From: an uncultured Duganella sp.
GTDB lineage: Bacteria > Pseudomonadota > Gammaproteobacteria > Burkholderiales > Burkholderiaceae
NCBI GenBank assembly: GCA_946482335.1
Contig: CAMLRG010000058.1
Coordinates: forward strand, 1-28,950
DNA: 28,950 bases
Reading direction: 5' to 3'
Below are positions 1 to 7,795 of this stretch, piece by piece (the first letter of the stretch is position 1; the number at the start of each line of letters is the position of its first letter). A program made the position numbers and the translations under genes. Under the pieces are notes generated by a model that was given only the letters and a program-made list of their open reading frames with translations, had not been told where the DNA came from and did not search any database.

Positions 1-508
1 GGTTGAAGAAGATGCGGCCGAAGTGGTCGCGGTCGGGGAAGACCTCGTCCTGGTTCGGCAGGTTGGCGCCGCCCGAATCGACCAGGTAGATGCAGGGCAG
101 GTTGTTCTGTTCCGCGATCTCCTGCGCGCGCAAGTGCTTCTTGACCGTCATCGGGTAATAGGTGCCGCCCTTCACGGTCGCGTCGTTACACACGATCACG
201 CATTCCTGCCCGGACACGCGGCCAATGCCGGTGATCACACCTGCCGCCGGGGCGGCATTGTCATACATATCGAATGCCGCCAGCTGCGAAAACTCGAGGA
301 AAGGCGTGCCGGGATCGAGCAGCATCTGCACACGGTCGCGCGGCAGCAGCTTGCCGCGCGCCACGTGCTTGGCGCAGGCCGCCTCGCCGCCGCCTTGCGC
401 CGCCTTTGCGACCTTGGCGCGCAGGTCGTCGACCAGGGCTTGCATGGCGTCGGCGTTGGCCTTGAAGTCCTCGCTGCGCGGATTGAGTTTGCTTTCGATG
501 TGCGGCAT
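1..508 (-). CDS. mccB: Methylcrotonoyl-CoA carboxylase beta (carboxyltransferase) subunit, 5' part only
   Basis: About 169 N-terminal residues are present; the rest lies beyond the left edge. The product is the carboxyltransferase subunit of a biotin-dependent acyl-CoA carboxylase, which moves CO2 from carboxybiotin to 3-methylcrotonyl-CoA in leucine breakdown. Visible family features are the N-terminal [10 protein letters not shown], the stretch [16 protein letters not shown], the segment [20 protein letters not shown], and [13 protein letters not shown] followed by the [10 protein letters not shown] acyl-CoA-site motif. The start at 508 is supported by an AGAGGA ribosome site just upstream. 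The gene follows the YchJ-family gene by 15 bases on the same strand, so they are probably cotranscribed. Close relatives such as propionyl- or geranyl-CoA carboxylase beta cannot be excluded from this fragment, but the [10 protein letters not shown] version fits MCC best. Confidence 0.87.
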   Translation of the reverse strand, partial: MPHIESKLNPRSEDFKANADAMQALVDDLRAKVAKAAQGGGEAACAKHVARGKLLPRDRVQMLLDPGTPFLEFSQLAAFDMYDNAAPAAGVITGIGRVSGQECVIVCNDATVKGGTYYPMTVKKHLRAQEIAEQNNLPCIYLVDSGGANLPNQDEVFPDRDHFGRIFFN

Positions 509-523
509 TGTCGTCCTCTTCTC

Positions 524-952
524 TTATTCTGGAAATTCGCCGTCGACGTAAAACCAGCGCAAGCCACCCTCGCCCGGTTCGCGCAGGAAGCGGCTCAGCT
601 CATGCAGGCGCTGGCCGCGGCCATTTACACGCAGGCGGGCCACGAACTCCACGAAATCCTCGTTCGGCTGGGCTTCTGCTTTACGTTGACGTAAACGTAA
701 AGCAGATTTTACCTCAAGTCCCAGCCATTGGAGCTTTTCATCCTTGCGGATGATCGGCTCCGTCGGGCGCGTGCTTTCATGCCAGGTTGACAACAAATAC
801 GGCTCGTTTTGCAGCGCATAAGCGGAATAACGGGAGCGCATCAGCTGCTCGGCCGTCTCCGGCAGGGCCTTGCCTTCGATAAAGGGGCCGCAGCAAGTCT
901 CAAAAGAAGGACCGCCGCATGGGCAGCCGACAGGGGTCTTGGATTTGGACAT
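524..952 (-). CDS. YchJ-family (UPF0225) protein with SEC-C zinc motif
   Basis: A 142-residue protein of unknown function. Its N terminus carries a SEC-C-type metal motif (C10-P-C12-G ... C20-C21-G), the short zinc-binding module also found at the end of SecA. The rest matches the NTF2-like YchJ fold, with the family stretch LMRSRYSAYALQN and the tail GLRWFYVDGEFPE. E. coli YchJ has a second SEC-C motif at its C terminus; this shorter form does not. An in-frame ATG six codons upstream exists, but the start at 952 places MSKSK directly before the motif. The gene lies 15 bases upstream of the carboxylase gene on the same strand and diverges from the gene at 1011. It contains a perfect 12-bp inverted repeat (listed separately). 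Confidence 0.85.
   Translation of the reverse strand: MSKSKTPVGCPCGGPSFETCCGPFIEGKALPETAEQLMRSRYSAYALQNEPYLLSTWHESTRPTEPIIRKDEKLQWLGLEVKSALRLRQRKAEAQPNEDFVEFVARLRVNGRGQRLHELSRFLREPGEGGLRWFYVDGEFPE
676..705. repeat. Perfect 12-bp inverted repeat inside the YchJ-family gene
   Basis: The left arm CTGCTTTACGTT (676-687) is exactly complementary to the right arm AACGTAAAGCAG (694-705), with a 6-base spacer. The element is AT-richer than its surroundings and lies wholly within coding sequence, in the segment encoding Leu/Arg/Gln/Lys-rich residues. No T-run follows on either strand, so it is not a standard terminator. It could be a protein-binding palindrome, an mRNA hairpin or chance. Confidence 0.8.
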
Positions 953-1010
953 CCCGCCATTATCCGCCATATTGGCAAGGCCCGGCGGCTAGGCGGATAC
1001 AATTGCCATT

Positions 1011-1484
1011 ATGAAAATGCGCGCTACCGCGGCCATTGCCGCGCTGATTGCTTCGTCGCCGGCGCTGGCTTGCCAGCCGCCGCGCGACATGCCCGCCGAT
1101 CCTGCCGCTGCGGCGCAATACTGGGAGCGAGCCAGGACCGGCTGGGAAAAGCATGTGGTATCCCAGTCGCCTGTCCTGGTCGTCGCCAAAGTGGGCGCGC
1201 GATTGGGCGGCAAGGACCTGGTTCCGATGCCGCCAGATGCTCCTTACCGGTTCACGCTGACCGCAATCAAGGTGTTGCGCGGTGCGCCCGGGCGAAAACT
1301 CGTCGGCGAGTACTCCAATCACATGTGTGATGATTTCAAGGTTGGAGTCGCACAAGGCGGCGTCTACCTGCTTGCCATGAACGGCGAGCGCATCCTGGTC
1401 GCCGCGCCCCTGATCGAAGGCCAGGAGCGCGACGGTGTCGGCCAGTTCTTCACCCGGATTGGCGAGCCAGATCCCTGGGATTAG
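1011..1484 (+). CDS. Small secreted protein, possible NTR/TIMP-like fold
   Basis: A 157-residue protein with a signal peptide (residues 1-20, ending SPALA) so that Cys21 would be the first mature residue. A second cysteine lies in SNHMCDDF. A mature N-terminal cysteine, a beta-rich middle with FTLTAIKVLRG, and a late YLLAMNGERI segment recall bacterial proteins with the netrin/TIMP-like fold. This is a pattern impression, not a demonstrated match. The residue three before Cys21 is Ala, so a lipobox is not convincing. The gene diverges from the YchJ-family gene across a 58-base gap and converges on dadA. Function unknown. Confidence 0.7.
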   Translation: MKMRATAAIAALIASSPALACQPPRDMPADPAAAAQYWERARTGWEKHVVSQSPVLVVAKVGARLGGKDLVPMPPDAPYRFTLTAIKVLRGAPGRKLVGEYSNHMCDDFKVGVAQGGVYLLAMNGERILVAAPLIEGQERDGVGQFFTRIGEPDPWD

Positions 1485-1520
1485 GAACTGCCGCGAAGGC
1501 GTTGGGATTTTGCGCCCTGT

Positions 1521-2774
1521 TCAGGGCTGGTACGCCAGGCAGTCGAGGGCAAATGGCGGCTCCTGGCCGCGCATCAGCCCCGCCAGCAGGTTGGCGCTGC
1601 CGCAGGCGAAGGTGAAGCCGAGCGGGCCGTGGCCGACGTTGAGCCACAGGTTGGGGTAAGGCGTGGCGCCGATGATGGGCGCGCTGTTCGGGGTGGCGGG
1701 ACGCAGGCCGGCCCAGGCTTCGGCCTGGTTGTAGTCGGCGGCGTTCGGCATCGATTCGCGCGCCAGGCGCGTCAGGCTGGCGATGCGGCGGCGGTCGATG
1801 CTGGTGTCTTCGCCCACCATGTCGACCATGGCCGCAATGCGCAGCGTGTCGCCGATGCGGGCATACAGGACCTTGCGTTCGAAGTCGGTGATGCTGATAT
1901 TGGGGGCCACGTGTTCGCTGCGGATCGGTGCCGTCAGGCTGTAGCCTTTCAGGGGATACATCGGCAAATCGAGATTGGCGGTGGCGGCCAGGTCGCGGCT
2001 CTGGATGCCCGCGGCCAGCACGTAATGGTCGGCTGCGATCCAGCCGGCATCGGTCTCGATCGCCGATACCTTGCCCTCTTCGACAAAAATGGTGCGCGCC
2101 GCCGTATGCATGCAGCGCTCGAAGCGCGGGTGGGCGTGGATCAGCTTTTCGAGCGCCAGGCAGAAGGCATAGCAATCGGCCACCGCCTCGCCCGGCGTAA
2201 AGATGCCACCTGCCAGCTTCGGCCCCATTTCCGCCAGCGCCGGTTCGATGCGCGCGGCATCGGCGCCATACAGCACGGCGCGGTTCTCATCGGTCTCGGG
2301 TTTGTCGAGCGCCGCCTTGAAGGCTTCCTCGCTGCGGTACACCACCAGCTTGCCCGCGTTGCGCCAATCGAAGTCCGCCAGCGGCAGGTTCAGTTCCAGC
2401 TGCGCCAGCGACTGGCGGCTCAAGTCGCCCAATTGCAGCAGCTTGGCGGTGGTGCGCGCATTGGCCTCGGCATTGCAGTTGGCCAGGAATTGCGCCATCC
2501 AGCGCCACTGGCGATAATCGGCTTCGGGACGGAAGCGCAGCGGGCCGTCAGGCTGGAACAGCCATTGCATCGCCTTCTTCGGCACGCCCACGTCGGCCAG
2601 CGGCGAAACGTAGCGATAGCTCAACTGCCCGCCATTGCGGTAACTGGCAGCGCTGGCGATGGTCGGTGCGCGTTCGAGCAGCGTCACACGGTAGCCTGCT
2701 TCCAGCAGCCACCATGCGGACGTCAAGCCGACCACGCCGCCGCCAATCACCACCACTTGCTGAGCTTCCTGCAT
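1521..2774 (-). CDS. dadA: D-amino acid dehydrogenase, small-subunit (DadA) type
   Basis: A 417-residue FAD-dependent oxidoreductase of the DAO superfamily, about the usual DadA length. It is expected to oxidise D-amino acids, chiefly D-alanine, to the keto acid plus ammonia and pass electrons to the respiratory chain at the inner membrane. The N terminus has the dinucleotide-binding motif VVVIGGGVVGLTSAWWLLE with glycines at 11, 13 and 16. Later comes YRNGGQLSYRYVSPLAD, a DadA signature, and the C-terminal FAD segment LWLNVGHGPLGFTFACGS. The ATG at 2774 is preferred over an upstream GTG at 2792 because a GGAGG ribosome site lies between them. No alanine racemase gene adjoins it. D-alanine released by the DD-peptidases encoded in this window would be a natural substrate, though that link is inference. 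Confidence 0.88.
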   Translation of the reverse strand: MQEAQQVVVIGGGVVGLTSAWWLLEAGYRVTLLERAPTIASAASYRNGGQLSYRYVSPLADVGVPKKAMQWLFQPDGPLRFRPEADYRQWRWMAQFLANCNAEANARTTAKLLQLGDLSRQSLAQLELNLPLADFDWRNAGKLVVYRSEEAFKAALDKPETDENRAVLYGADAARIEPALAEMGPKLAGGIFTPGEAVADCYAFCLALEKLIHAHPRFERCMHTAARTIFVEEGKVSAIETDAGWIAADHYVLAAGIQSRDLAATANLDLPMYPLKGYSLTAPIRSEHVAPNISITDFERKVLYARIGDTLRIAAMVDMVGEDTSIDRRRIASLTRLARESMPNAADYNQAEAWAGLRPATPNSAPIIGATPYPNLWLNVGHGPLGFTFACGSANLLAGLMRGQEPPFALDCLAYQP

Positions 2775-2882
2775 TCCGCCTCCGAGTTTCACCGGTACCA
2801 GAGCTTAAAGGGCAGGGTTGTGCGCTCGCCAATGAAACGTATTGCTGCGGCCATAACCTTTGGTCATGCGTGTCAAGCAGTC

Positions 2883-4178
2883 TCAATCGTCCCGGCCAAG
2901 GATGGCGCGCCTGTACAGGGCGTCAAGGATCTTTTCCTCGGCGCGGGTGTGGGCAGAGTATTGGCCCGGATCGGCCTCCGGGTCGCTGCCGAAGCCGCCG
3001 ATCAGCGAAACGATGCCCTGCTTCTTCTTTAAGTCTACGGCGAAGGTCGAGATCAAGCCATAAGCTTCGCCCAAATGGCCGACAGCATGGAATTGCCCAT
3101 CCTTCGGCATGCCGCCCATATTGCCCCGCACCTCGGCGAAGCGCTGCGTGCCCAGGCCCCAGCTGTGGTACAAGCCTTTCAGCGTATCGCCATTGCTGCC
3201 GTTGAAGCGCCACTGCTCGCTGAACATGGCGGCCAGCGATTCGGGCTGGAGGATCTGCCTGCCTTCGTGCCGGCCGTTATTGATCAGCATCAGCATGATC
3301 TTCCCCATGTCCGGCGCCGACATGCGCATGCCGCCGGTCGGGCTGAACAGCGTACCATTGCTGCCGATCACGTACTGGTCGAGGCCCGGCGGTGGCAGCG
3401 GATTGGCCAAGCCAAAATCGTCCACCTGCGCGATCCACGGGCCCTTGCTGTCCCAGATTTCCGTATCGCGCGTGCGGCGGCGGTACAGCGTGGCCGTGTC
3501 CGCCACCTCCTGCTGGCTGAATGCGGACGGGTTATAGCCGCCCTGCAAACCCATGGGCTGGAGCAGCAGCCGCTGCATCAGGCGGTCGAAGCGCTCACCG
3601 CTCACGCGCTCCATGATGGTGCCGATCACGCCCCAGTTCAGGTTGGAGTAAGTGAAGTAGCGGCCCGGTTCGCCATCGCGCGCCCACATCTTGCCGCCAG
3701 GGACCAGCACGTCGCGCAGCGCCGTGCCCGCGCCCCAGAAATAACCGCCATCGTCGCGCAGGGTCGACGTATGGCTCAGCAACTGGCGCAGGGTGATGGC
3801 GTGCTGCGGATAGTGCGGGTTGCGCAGCGCAAAGCCGAGATAATCACTGACGTCGCGGTCCAGCGCGAGCTTGCCATCTTCCACCAGCTTCATCACGCCG
3901 AAGGTGGTCATCATCTTGGAGATGGAGGCAATGCGGAACATGGTGGCCGCCGTAACGGGCGCCGTGACGCCGGTGCCGCCCGTATCCAGCCGGCGCTGGC
4001 CAAACTGCTGCTGGTACACCACCTTGCCGTCGCGGATCGCCAGCACGGACAGGCCGGACAGCGGCCGCTGCGCATCCTGCACGATGGCGGCCAGCTCCCG
4101 GTCCAGCGTGCTGGCGGTGGCGAGGCTGGCGCTGCCCGCGATCATGGCGCCCAGCAGGGTATGGAGGATCGTTTTCAT
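2883..4178 (-). CDS. Exported serine hydrolase of the beta-lactamase/PBP-fold (class C/S12-like) family
   Basis: A 431-residue protein with a Sec signal peptide (about residues 1-22, ending LATAS). The active-site set is visible: the SxxK motif at Ser85-Ile-Ser-Lys88 (nucleophile and general base), the tyrosine motif at Tyr177-Ser-Asn179, and near the C terminus a GHLGEAYG stretch in the place of the KTG/HxG box. This places it with AmpC-like esterases and DD-peptidases (Pfam Beta-lactamase). Members range from D-amino acid peptidases to esterases, so the substrate cannot be told. It lies between dadA and a small secreted-protein gene on the same strand; with DadA nearby a D-amino-peptide substrate is conceivable but unproven. 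True beta-lactamase activity should not be assumed. Confidence 0.85.
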   Translation of the reverse strand: MKTILHTLLGAMIAGSASLATASTLDRELAAIVQDAQRPLSGLSVLAIRDGKVVYQQQFGQRRLDTGGTGVTAPVTAATMFRIASISKMMTTFGVMKLVEDGKLALDRDVSDYLGFALRNPHYPQHAITLRQLLSHTSTLRDDGGYFWGAGTALRDVLVPGGKMWARDGEPGRYFTYSNLNWGVIGTIMERVSGERFDRLMQRLLLQPMGLQGGYNPSAFSQQEVADTATLYRRRTRDTEIWDSKGPWIAQVDDFGLANPLPPPGLDQYVIGSNGTLFSPTGGMRMSAPDMGKIMLMLINNGRHEGRQILQPESLAAMFSEQWRFNGSNGDTLKGLYHSWGLGTQRFAEVRGNMGGMPKDGQFHAVGHLGEAYGLISTFAVDLKKKQGIVSLIGGFGSDPEADPGQYSAHTRAEEKILDALYRRAILGRDD

Positions 4179-4249
4179 CAGGGCAGGATAAGCCGTTTGC
4201 TTGGCTGCTTGCTAATGAAAACTGCTTATCCAGCCATAACCGGCGGGAA

Positions 4250-4669
4250 TCACTTCTTCTGCGCGCGCATGAAGACGATGTTTTGCTGTTGGGCCTTGGT
4301 ATAGCCGGCCATCAGTTTGGCCTGGCCCTGCTTGTCCATCTGCGGTTCCATCGCGACGTGGAAGCCGGCATGGAAGGCGGCCAGCATGGTCAGCGCATAT
4401 TCTTTGGGGCTGATGCCGTGCCGCGCCAGGATTGCCTTGGCGGCCGGTTTGCCCTCGATCATTTTGACGATCTCTTCAACCGTTTCCAGGTCTTCGCCGT
4501 CGTCGTCTTCCTCTTTTAGCCCCGCCTTCTCGACGTCTTTTTGCACGGCCATGACCTTGGTGTACACCGCTTGGGTCAATACATATTGTGCCGGGTCGGC
4601 GGCAGCCAGGGCAGTGCCGGCCAGGCACAGGGAAATCACGGCAGCTGCGAGCAGTTTGGAGGTTTTCAT
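4250..4669 (-). CDS. Small secreted protein of unknown function
   Basis: A 139-residue protein with a clear signal peptide (MKTSKLLAAAVISLCLAG, cleavage near ALA-A23). The mature part is mostly helical by composition. It has an acidic stretch at about residues 53-60 (EEDDDGED) and a C-terminal region with KEYALTMLAAFHAGFHVAME, and it contains no cysteines after the signal. I do not recognise the family. The gene diverges from the gntR-type regulator across a 73-base gap and is followed on the same strand by the serine hydrolase after 71 bases. Confidence 0.75.
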   Translation of the reverse strand: MKTSKLLAAAVISLCLAGTALAAADPAQYVLTQAVYTKVMAVQKDVEKAGLKEEDDDGEDLETVEEIVKMIEGKPAAKAILARHGISPKEYALTMLAAFHAGFHVAMEPQMDKQGQAKLMAGYTKAQQQNIVFMRAQKK

Positions 4670-4742
4670 CGTGCACTCGTTAACAAAAATAAAAGCGTGA
4701 ATTCTGCATCGATATTACACTTACAGTTATAGGAGAATTGTA

Positions 4743-5483
4743 ATGAGCCATGCCGGTGTTGAATTCAAACCAGACCAACAAGACAATTCGCCGCTGTACA
4801 TGCAGATTGCCCGCAAGTTGAGCGACGATGTCCGTAACGGACGCTACCAGGTGGATCAGGCGCTGCCCTCCGAGCGCACCCTGTCGGAATTGCTGAACGT
4901 ATCGCGTGTCACGGCCCGCAAGGCCATCGACCAGCTGGTCGACCAGGGCCTGGTGGTGCGCCGTCGCGGTTCGGGCAACTATATTGCCCCGCGCATCGAA
5001 CAACCGTTGTCGAACCTGACCAGTTTTTCAGAACAGTTGTCGCAGCGCGGCTATAAGCCCGGTTCGCGCTGGCTCAAGCGCGCCCTCGTTGCCGCCAGCG
5101 CCGACGAGCAACTCAGCCTGGGACTTTCGCCCAACACCCGCGTGGCACGCCTGGAGCGCCTGCGCCTGGCGGATGACGTGGTGATGGCCTATGAAGTTTC
5201 GGTCCTGCCGCAAACCATCGTCGCCAACCCGGAGCTGATCGGCGATTCGCTGTACCAGTACCTGGAATCGGTCGGCAAGGCGCCGGCCCGCGCGCTGCAG
5301 CATATCCGCGCCATGAACGCCTCGGCCGAGCTGGCGCGCCAGCTGGAAGTTCCGGAAGGCCAGGCCGTCCTCTTTATTACCCGCATCGCCTATCTGGAGT
5401 CGGGCCAGGCGATCGAGTTGACGCATTCCTATTGCCGCAGTGACCACTACGACTTCGTGGCGGAAATGCGGCGGGTCGCCTAG
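4743..5483 (+). CDS. GntR/HutC-family transcriptional regulator with UTRA effector domain
   Basis: A 246-residue regulator. The winged helix-turn-helix spans about residues 15-82, with the family motif LPSERTLSELLNVSRVTARK and the wing GLVVRRRGSGNYI. The UTRA ligand-binding domain fills residues 95-240. This architecture is that of NagR/DasR-type sensors of amino-sugar phosphates. The gene begins the nine-gene plus-strand run and stands 89 bases before murQ. It is therefore the best candidate to sense MurNAc-6-P or GlcNAc-6-P and control the run, which is inference from context. A strong ribosome site AGGAG lies 7 bases before the ATG. The gap in front of murQ holds a CATGAC/GTCATG inverted repeat that could be its operator. 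Confidence 0.88.
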   Translation: MSHAGVEFKPDQQDNSPLYMQIARKLSDDVRNGRYQVDQALPSERTLSELLNVSRVTARKAIDQLVDQGLVVRRRGSGNYIAPRIEQPLSNLTSFSEQLSQRGYKPGSRWLKRALVAASADEQLSLGLSPNTRVARLERLRLADDVVMAYEVSVLPQTIVANPELIGDSLYQYLESVGKAPARALQHIRAMNASAELARQLEVPEGQAVLFITRIAYLESGQAIELTHSYCRSDHYDFVAEMRRVA

Positions 5484-5572
5484 CCTGCTGCTTGAGGCGG
5501 CATAACCTGGGGGCATGACCTCCGCAAGTCCTGTCATGGGCTGGCCCGGCGATTTGGCGATAAACTGGTTTT
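5484..5572 (+). promoter_or_regulatory. Gap upstream of murQ with inverted repeat and a motif shared with the kinase gene
   Basis: The 89-base gap holds the inverted repeat CATGAC (5514-5519) / GTCATG (5533-5538), 13 bases apart, a plausible GntR-type operator. Directly before murQ, TTTGGCGATAAACT (5553-5566) resembles TTTCACCGTAAACT (9532-9545) before the sugar-kinase gene, with 10 of 14 positions identical. Neither murQ nor the kinase gene has an obvious Shine-Dalgarno site. TAAACT could act as a -10 element very near the start codon, but no good -35 was found. Confidence 0.3.
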
Positions 5573-6454
5573 ATGCTGAAAACCGAAACGCCCAGTTCCC
5601 AACATCGCGAACTGGACCAATATTCCACGGAGCAGTTGGTTGCCGCCTTTGCCGATGACCAGCTGAATGCGGTGCAAGCCGTGCGGGCCGCTATCCCCGC
5701 CATTTCCCGCGCAGTTGACGCCGCCGTGCCGCGCATCGAGGCGGGCGGCCGCCTGCTGTATGTCGGCGCCGGCACGTCGGGACGGCTGGGTGTGCTCGAC
5801 AGTGTTGAGCTTTACCCCACCTTTTCCTGGCCGCACGAGCGCGCCGTCGCCATCCTGGCCGGCGGCGCCGATGCCATGTTCCAGGCGGTGGAAGGCGCGG
5901 AAGACGACCGCGGCCAGGGCGCGCGCGACTTGCTGGCGCTGGAACCCGGCCGCAACGACGTGGTGCTGGCGCTGGCCGCTTCCGGCACCACGCCCTACGT
6001 GCTGGGCGCCATGCAAGCGGCGCGCGAAGCGGGAGCGCTGGCCATCGGCATCGCCAACAATCCCGGCGCACCGGTCGCGCAGGAAGCCGAGATCGGCATC
6101 ATCCTCGATACCGGCCACGAAATCATTTCCGGCAGCACGCGCCTGAAAGCCGGCACCTCGCAGAAGATCGTGCTGAACACGATTTCCAGCGCCATCATGG
6201 TGCGCTTGCACAAGGTATATGGAAACTTGATGGTAGACTTGAAGCCGACCAATGCGAAGCTGTTCGCGCGCACGGTGCGGCTGACCATGCACGCCACCGG
6301 AGCCGATGAAGCGTCAGCCCGCAAAGCGCTGGAACAGTGCGGCTTCCACGTCAAGGTGGCGGTGGTCGCCCTGTTAAAGAAAACCACGGTGCAGCAGGCG
6401 GAAGAATTGCTGGACCAGGCCGGGGGCAGCGTGCGCGGCGCACTCACCATTTGA
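5573..6454 (+). CDS. murQ: N-acetylmuramic acid 6-phosphate etherase
   Basis: A 293-residue SIS-domain enzyme of the expected length. It cleaves the D-lactyl ether of MurNAc-6-phosphate to give GlcNAc-6-phosphate and D-lactate in the cytoplasm. Signatures are AGGRLLYVGAGTSGRLGVLD (residues 57-76), a catalytic Glu79 in the place of E. coli Glu83, the AVEGAED segment (second catalytic Glu, about 110), ALAASGTTPYVLGA, and STRLKAGTSQKIVLN. The usual ECPPTF is ELYPTF here, keeping the Glu and PTF but losing the Cys. The start has no clear ribosome site. It is followed after 39 bases by the permease gene. In E. coli murQ sits with the PTS gene murP; here no PTS gene is near, so its substrate must come from a kinase, and the BadF-type kinase at 9555 is the candidate. 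Confidence 0.95.
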   Translation: MLKTETPSSQHRELDQYSTEQLVAAFADDQLNAVQAVRAAIPAISRAVDAAVPRIEAGGRLLYVGAGTSGRLGVLDSVELYPTFSWPHERAVAILAGGADAMFQAVEGAEDDRGQGARDLLALEPGRNDVVLALAASGTTPYVLGAMQAAREAGALAIGIANNPGAPVAQEAEIGIILDTGHEIISGSTRLKAGTSQKIVLNTISSAIMVRLHKVYGNLMVDLKPTNAKLFARTVRLTMHATGADEASARKALEQCGFHVKVAVVALLKKTTVQQAEELLDQAGGSVRGALTI

Positions 6455-6493
6455 TCCGCCCGCGCTCCTTCCCCGCCCCTCAGAAAGGACGTA

Positions 6494-7759
6494 ATGGATC
6501 GAGCGCAGCAACGCAGCCCATGGGGCTGGGTCCCGACACTCTATTTCAACCAGGGCATTCCCTACTTTGCGGTGGTGGCGCTGTCCACCGCCATGTACAA
6601 GGACCTCGGCATCTCCAATGCGGAGATGGCGTTCTACACCGGCTGGCTCTACCTGCCCTGGGTGATCAAGCCCTTGTGGTCGCCGCTGATCGAAATGTTC
6701 GGCACCAAGCGCGCCTGGGTCGCCATCCTGCAGATGGTGCTGGGCGTATCGCTGGCGGCGGTCGCCTTCACGCTGCCGCTATCGAACTTTTTCCAGCTGA
6801 GCCTTGGCGTCCTGTGGCTGATGGCATTCAGCTCCGCCACCCACGATATCGCGGCGGACGGCTTCTACATGCTTGGCCTGCGGCAGAAGCAGCAGGCCGA
6901 ATTCGTCGGCGTGCGCAGCACCTTCTACCGCGCGGCAAACGTGGCCTGCAATGGCGGCCTGCTGTACCTGGCCGGCGAAATCATCAAGCATTACGGCAAC
7001 CCGCACATGGCATGGGCGGTGACCTTTGGCATTGCCGGGGCGGTATTCCTGGCCCTGGCGGTCTACCATTTCTTCGTGCTTCCCAAACCGGCGGAGGACC
7101 GGCCCGCCGCGCATTCCGCCGCCCCGATGAAGGAATTTTTCGCCACCTTCGCCGCCTTCTTCCGCAAGGATGGCATCGTGGTCATCGTGCTGTTCCTGCT
7201 GCTGTTCCGGCTTGGCGAATCGCAGCTGCTGAAGATGGTGGTGCCCTTCCTGAAGGATCCATTGGAAAAAGGCGGCCTCGGGATGAGCACCGCGGACGTC
7301 GGCATTGCCTACGGCACCGTCGGCATCATCGGCCTGATCCTCGGCGGCCTGGTGGGCGGTTGGCTGATCGCGCGCTTCGGCCTGAAACGCTGCCTGTGGC
7401 CGTTCGCCATCGCCATCCATATTCCCGACCTGATCTTCGTCTACCTGTCGCAGGCGCAGCCGCAAGGCTTGCTGTGGGTTTCCACCTGCCTGGCGGTGGA
7501 GCAGTTCGGCTACGGCCTGGGCTTCACTTCCTTCATGATGTACATGATCATGGTCAGCCAGGGCGAGCACAAGACCGCGCATTATTCGATCTGCACCGGC
7601 TTCATGGCCCTGGGCATGATGGTGCCGCAGATGGCCAGCGGGGCGATCCAGGAATTCTTCGGGTACCAGCACTTCTTCATCTACGTGTGCACCGCGACGA
7701 TCCCGGCCTTCATCATGACGGCTTTGATCAGGATCGACCCGGACTTCGGGCGCGAATAG
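6494..7759 (+). CDS. AmpG-like MFS permease for muropeptides or amino sugars
   Basis: A 421-residue multi-span inner-membrane protein of the major facilitator superfamily, AmpG/SLC33-like branch. Diagnostic stretches are YLPWVIKPLWSPLIEMFGTK (about 53-72) and SSATHDIAADGFY (about 113-125), equivalent to the PW.KFLW.P and ASQDI.ID segments of AmpG. About twelve hydrophobic spans can be traced. E. coli AmpG imports GlcNAc-anhydroMurNAc and its peptides by proton symport. Because a MurNAc kinase-like gene and murQ flank it here, the cargo may instead be free MurNAc or the reducing disaccharide, as proposed for Tannerella MurT. A good ribosome site (AAAGGA) precedes the ATG. Confidence 0.85.
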   Translation: MDRAQQRSPWGWVPTLYFNQGIPYFAVVALSTAMYKDLGISNAEMAFYTGWLYLPWVIKPLWSPLIEMFGTKRAWVAILQMVLGVSLAAVAFTLPLSNFFQLSLGVLWLMAFSSATHDIAADGFYMLGLRQKQQAEFVGVRSTFYRAANVACNGGLLYLAGEIIKHYGNPHMAWAVTFGIAGAVFLALAVYHFFVLPKPAEDRPAAHSAAPMKEFFATFAAFFRKDGIVVIVLFLLLFRLGESQLLKMVVPFLKDPLEKGGLGMSTADVGIAYGTVGIIGLILGGLVGGWLIARFGLKRCLWPFAIAIHIPDLIFVYLSQAQPQGLLWVSTCLAVEQFGYGLGFTSFMMYMIMVSQGEHKTAHYSICTGFMALGMMVPQMASGAIQEFFGYQHFFIYVCTATIPAFIMTALIRIDPDFGRE

Positions 7760-7795
7760 GTACAATACGGCTCCTGCTGAAGTGAGGATAAGGTT

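Noticed and set aside
1513..1526. Short GCCCTG/CAGGGC hairpin as terminator
   Set aside because: Only 6 bp, overlaps the dadA stop codon and has no T-run.
2883..4178. Class C beta-lactamase resistance gene
   Set aside because: The SxxK and YxN motifs are shared by esterases and peptidases; the C-terminal box is not the usual KTG, and no ampR neighbour is present.
4187..4230. GATAAGC/GCTTATC inverted repeat downstream of the small secreted protein gene
   Set aside because: Seven-base arms with a 30-base loop are too weak to call a terminator or operator.
1629..4304. Long plus-strand frames over dadA and the serine hydrolase
   Set aside because: Antisense to two genes with clear motifs; no ribosome sites or recognisable protein features.
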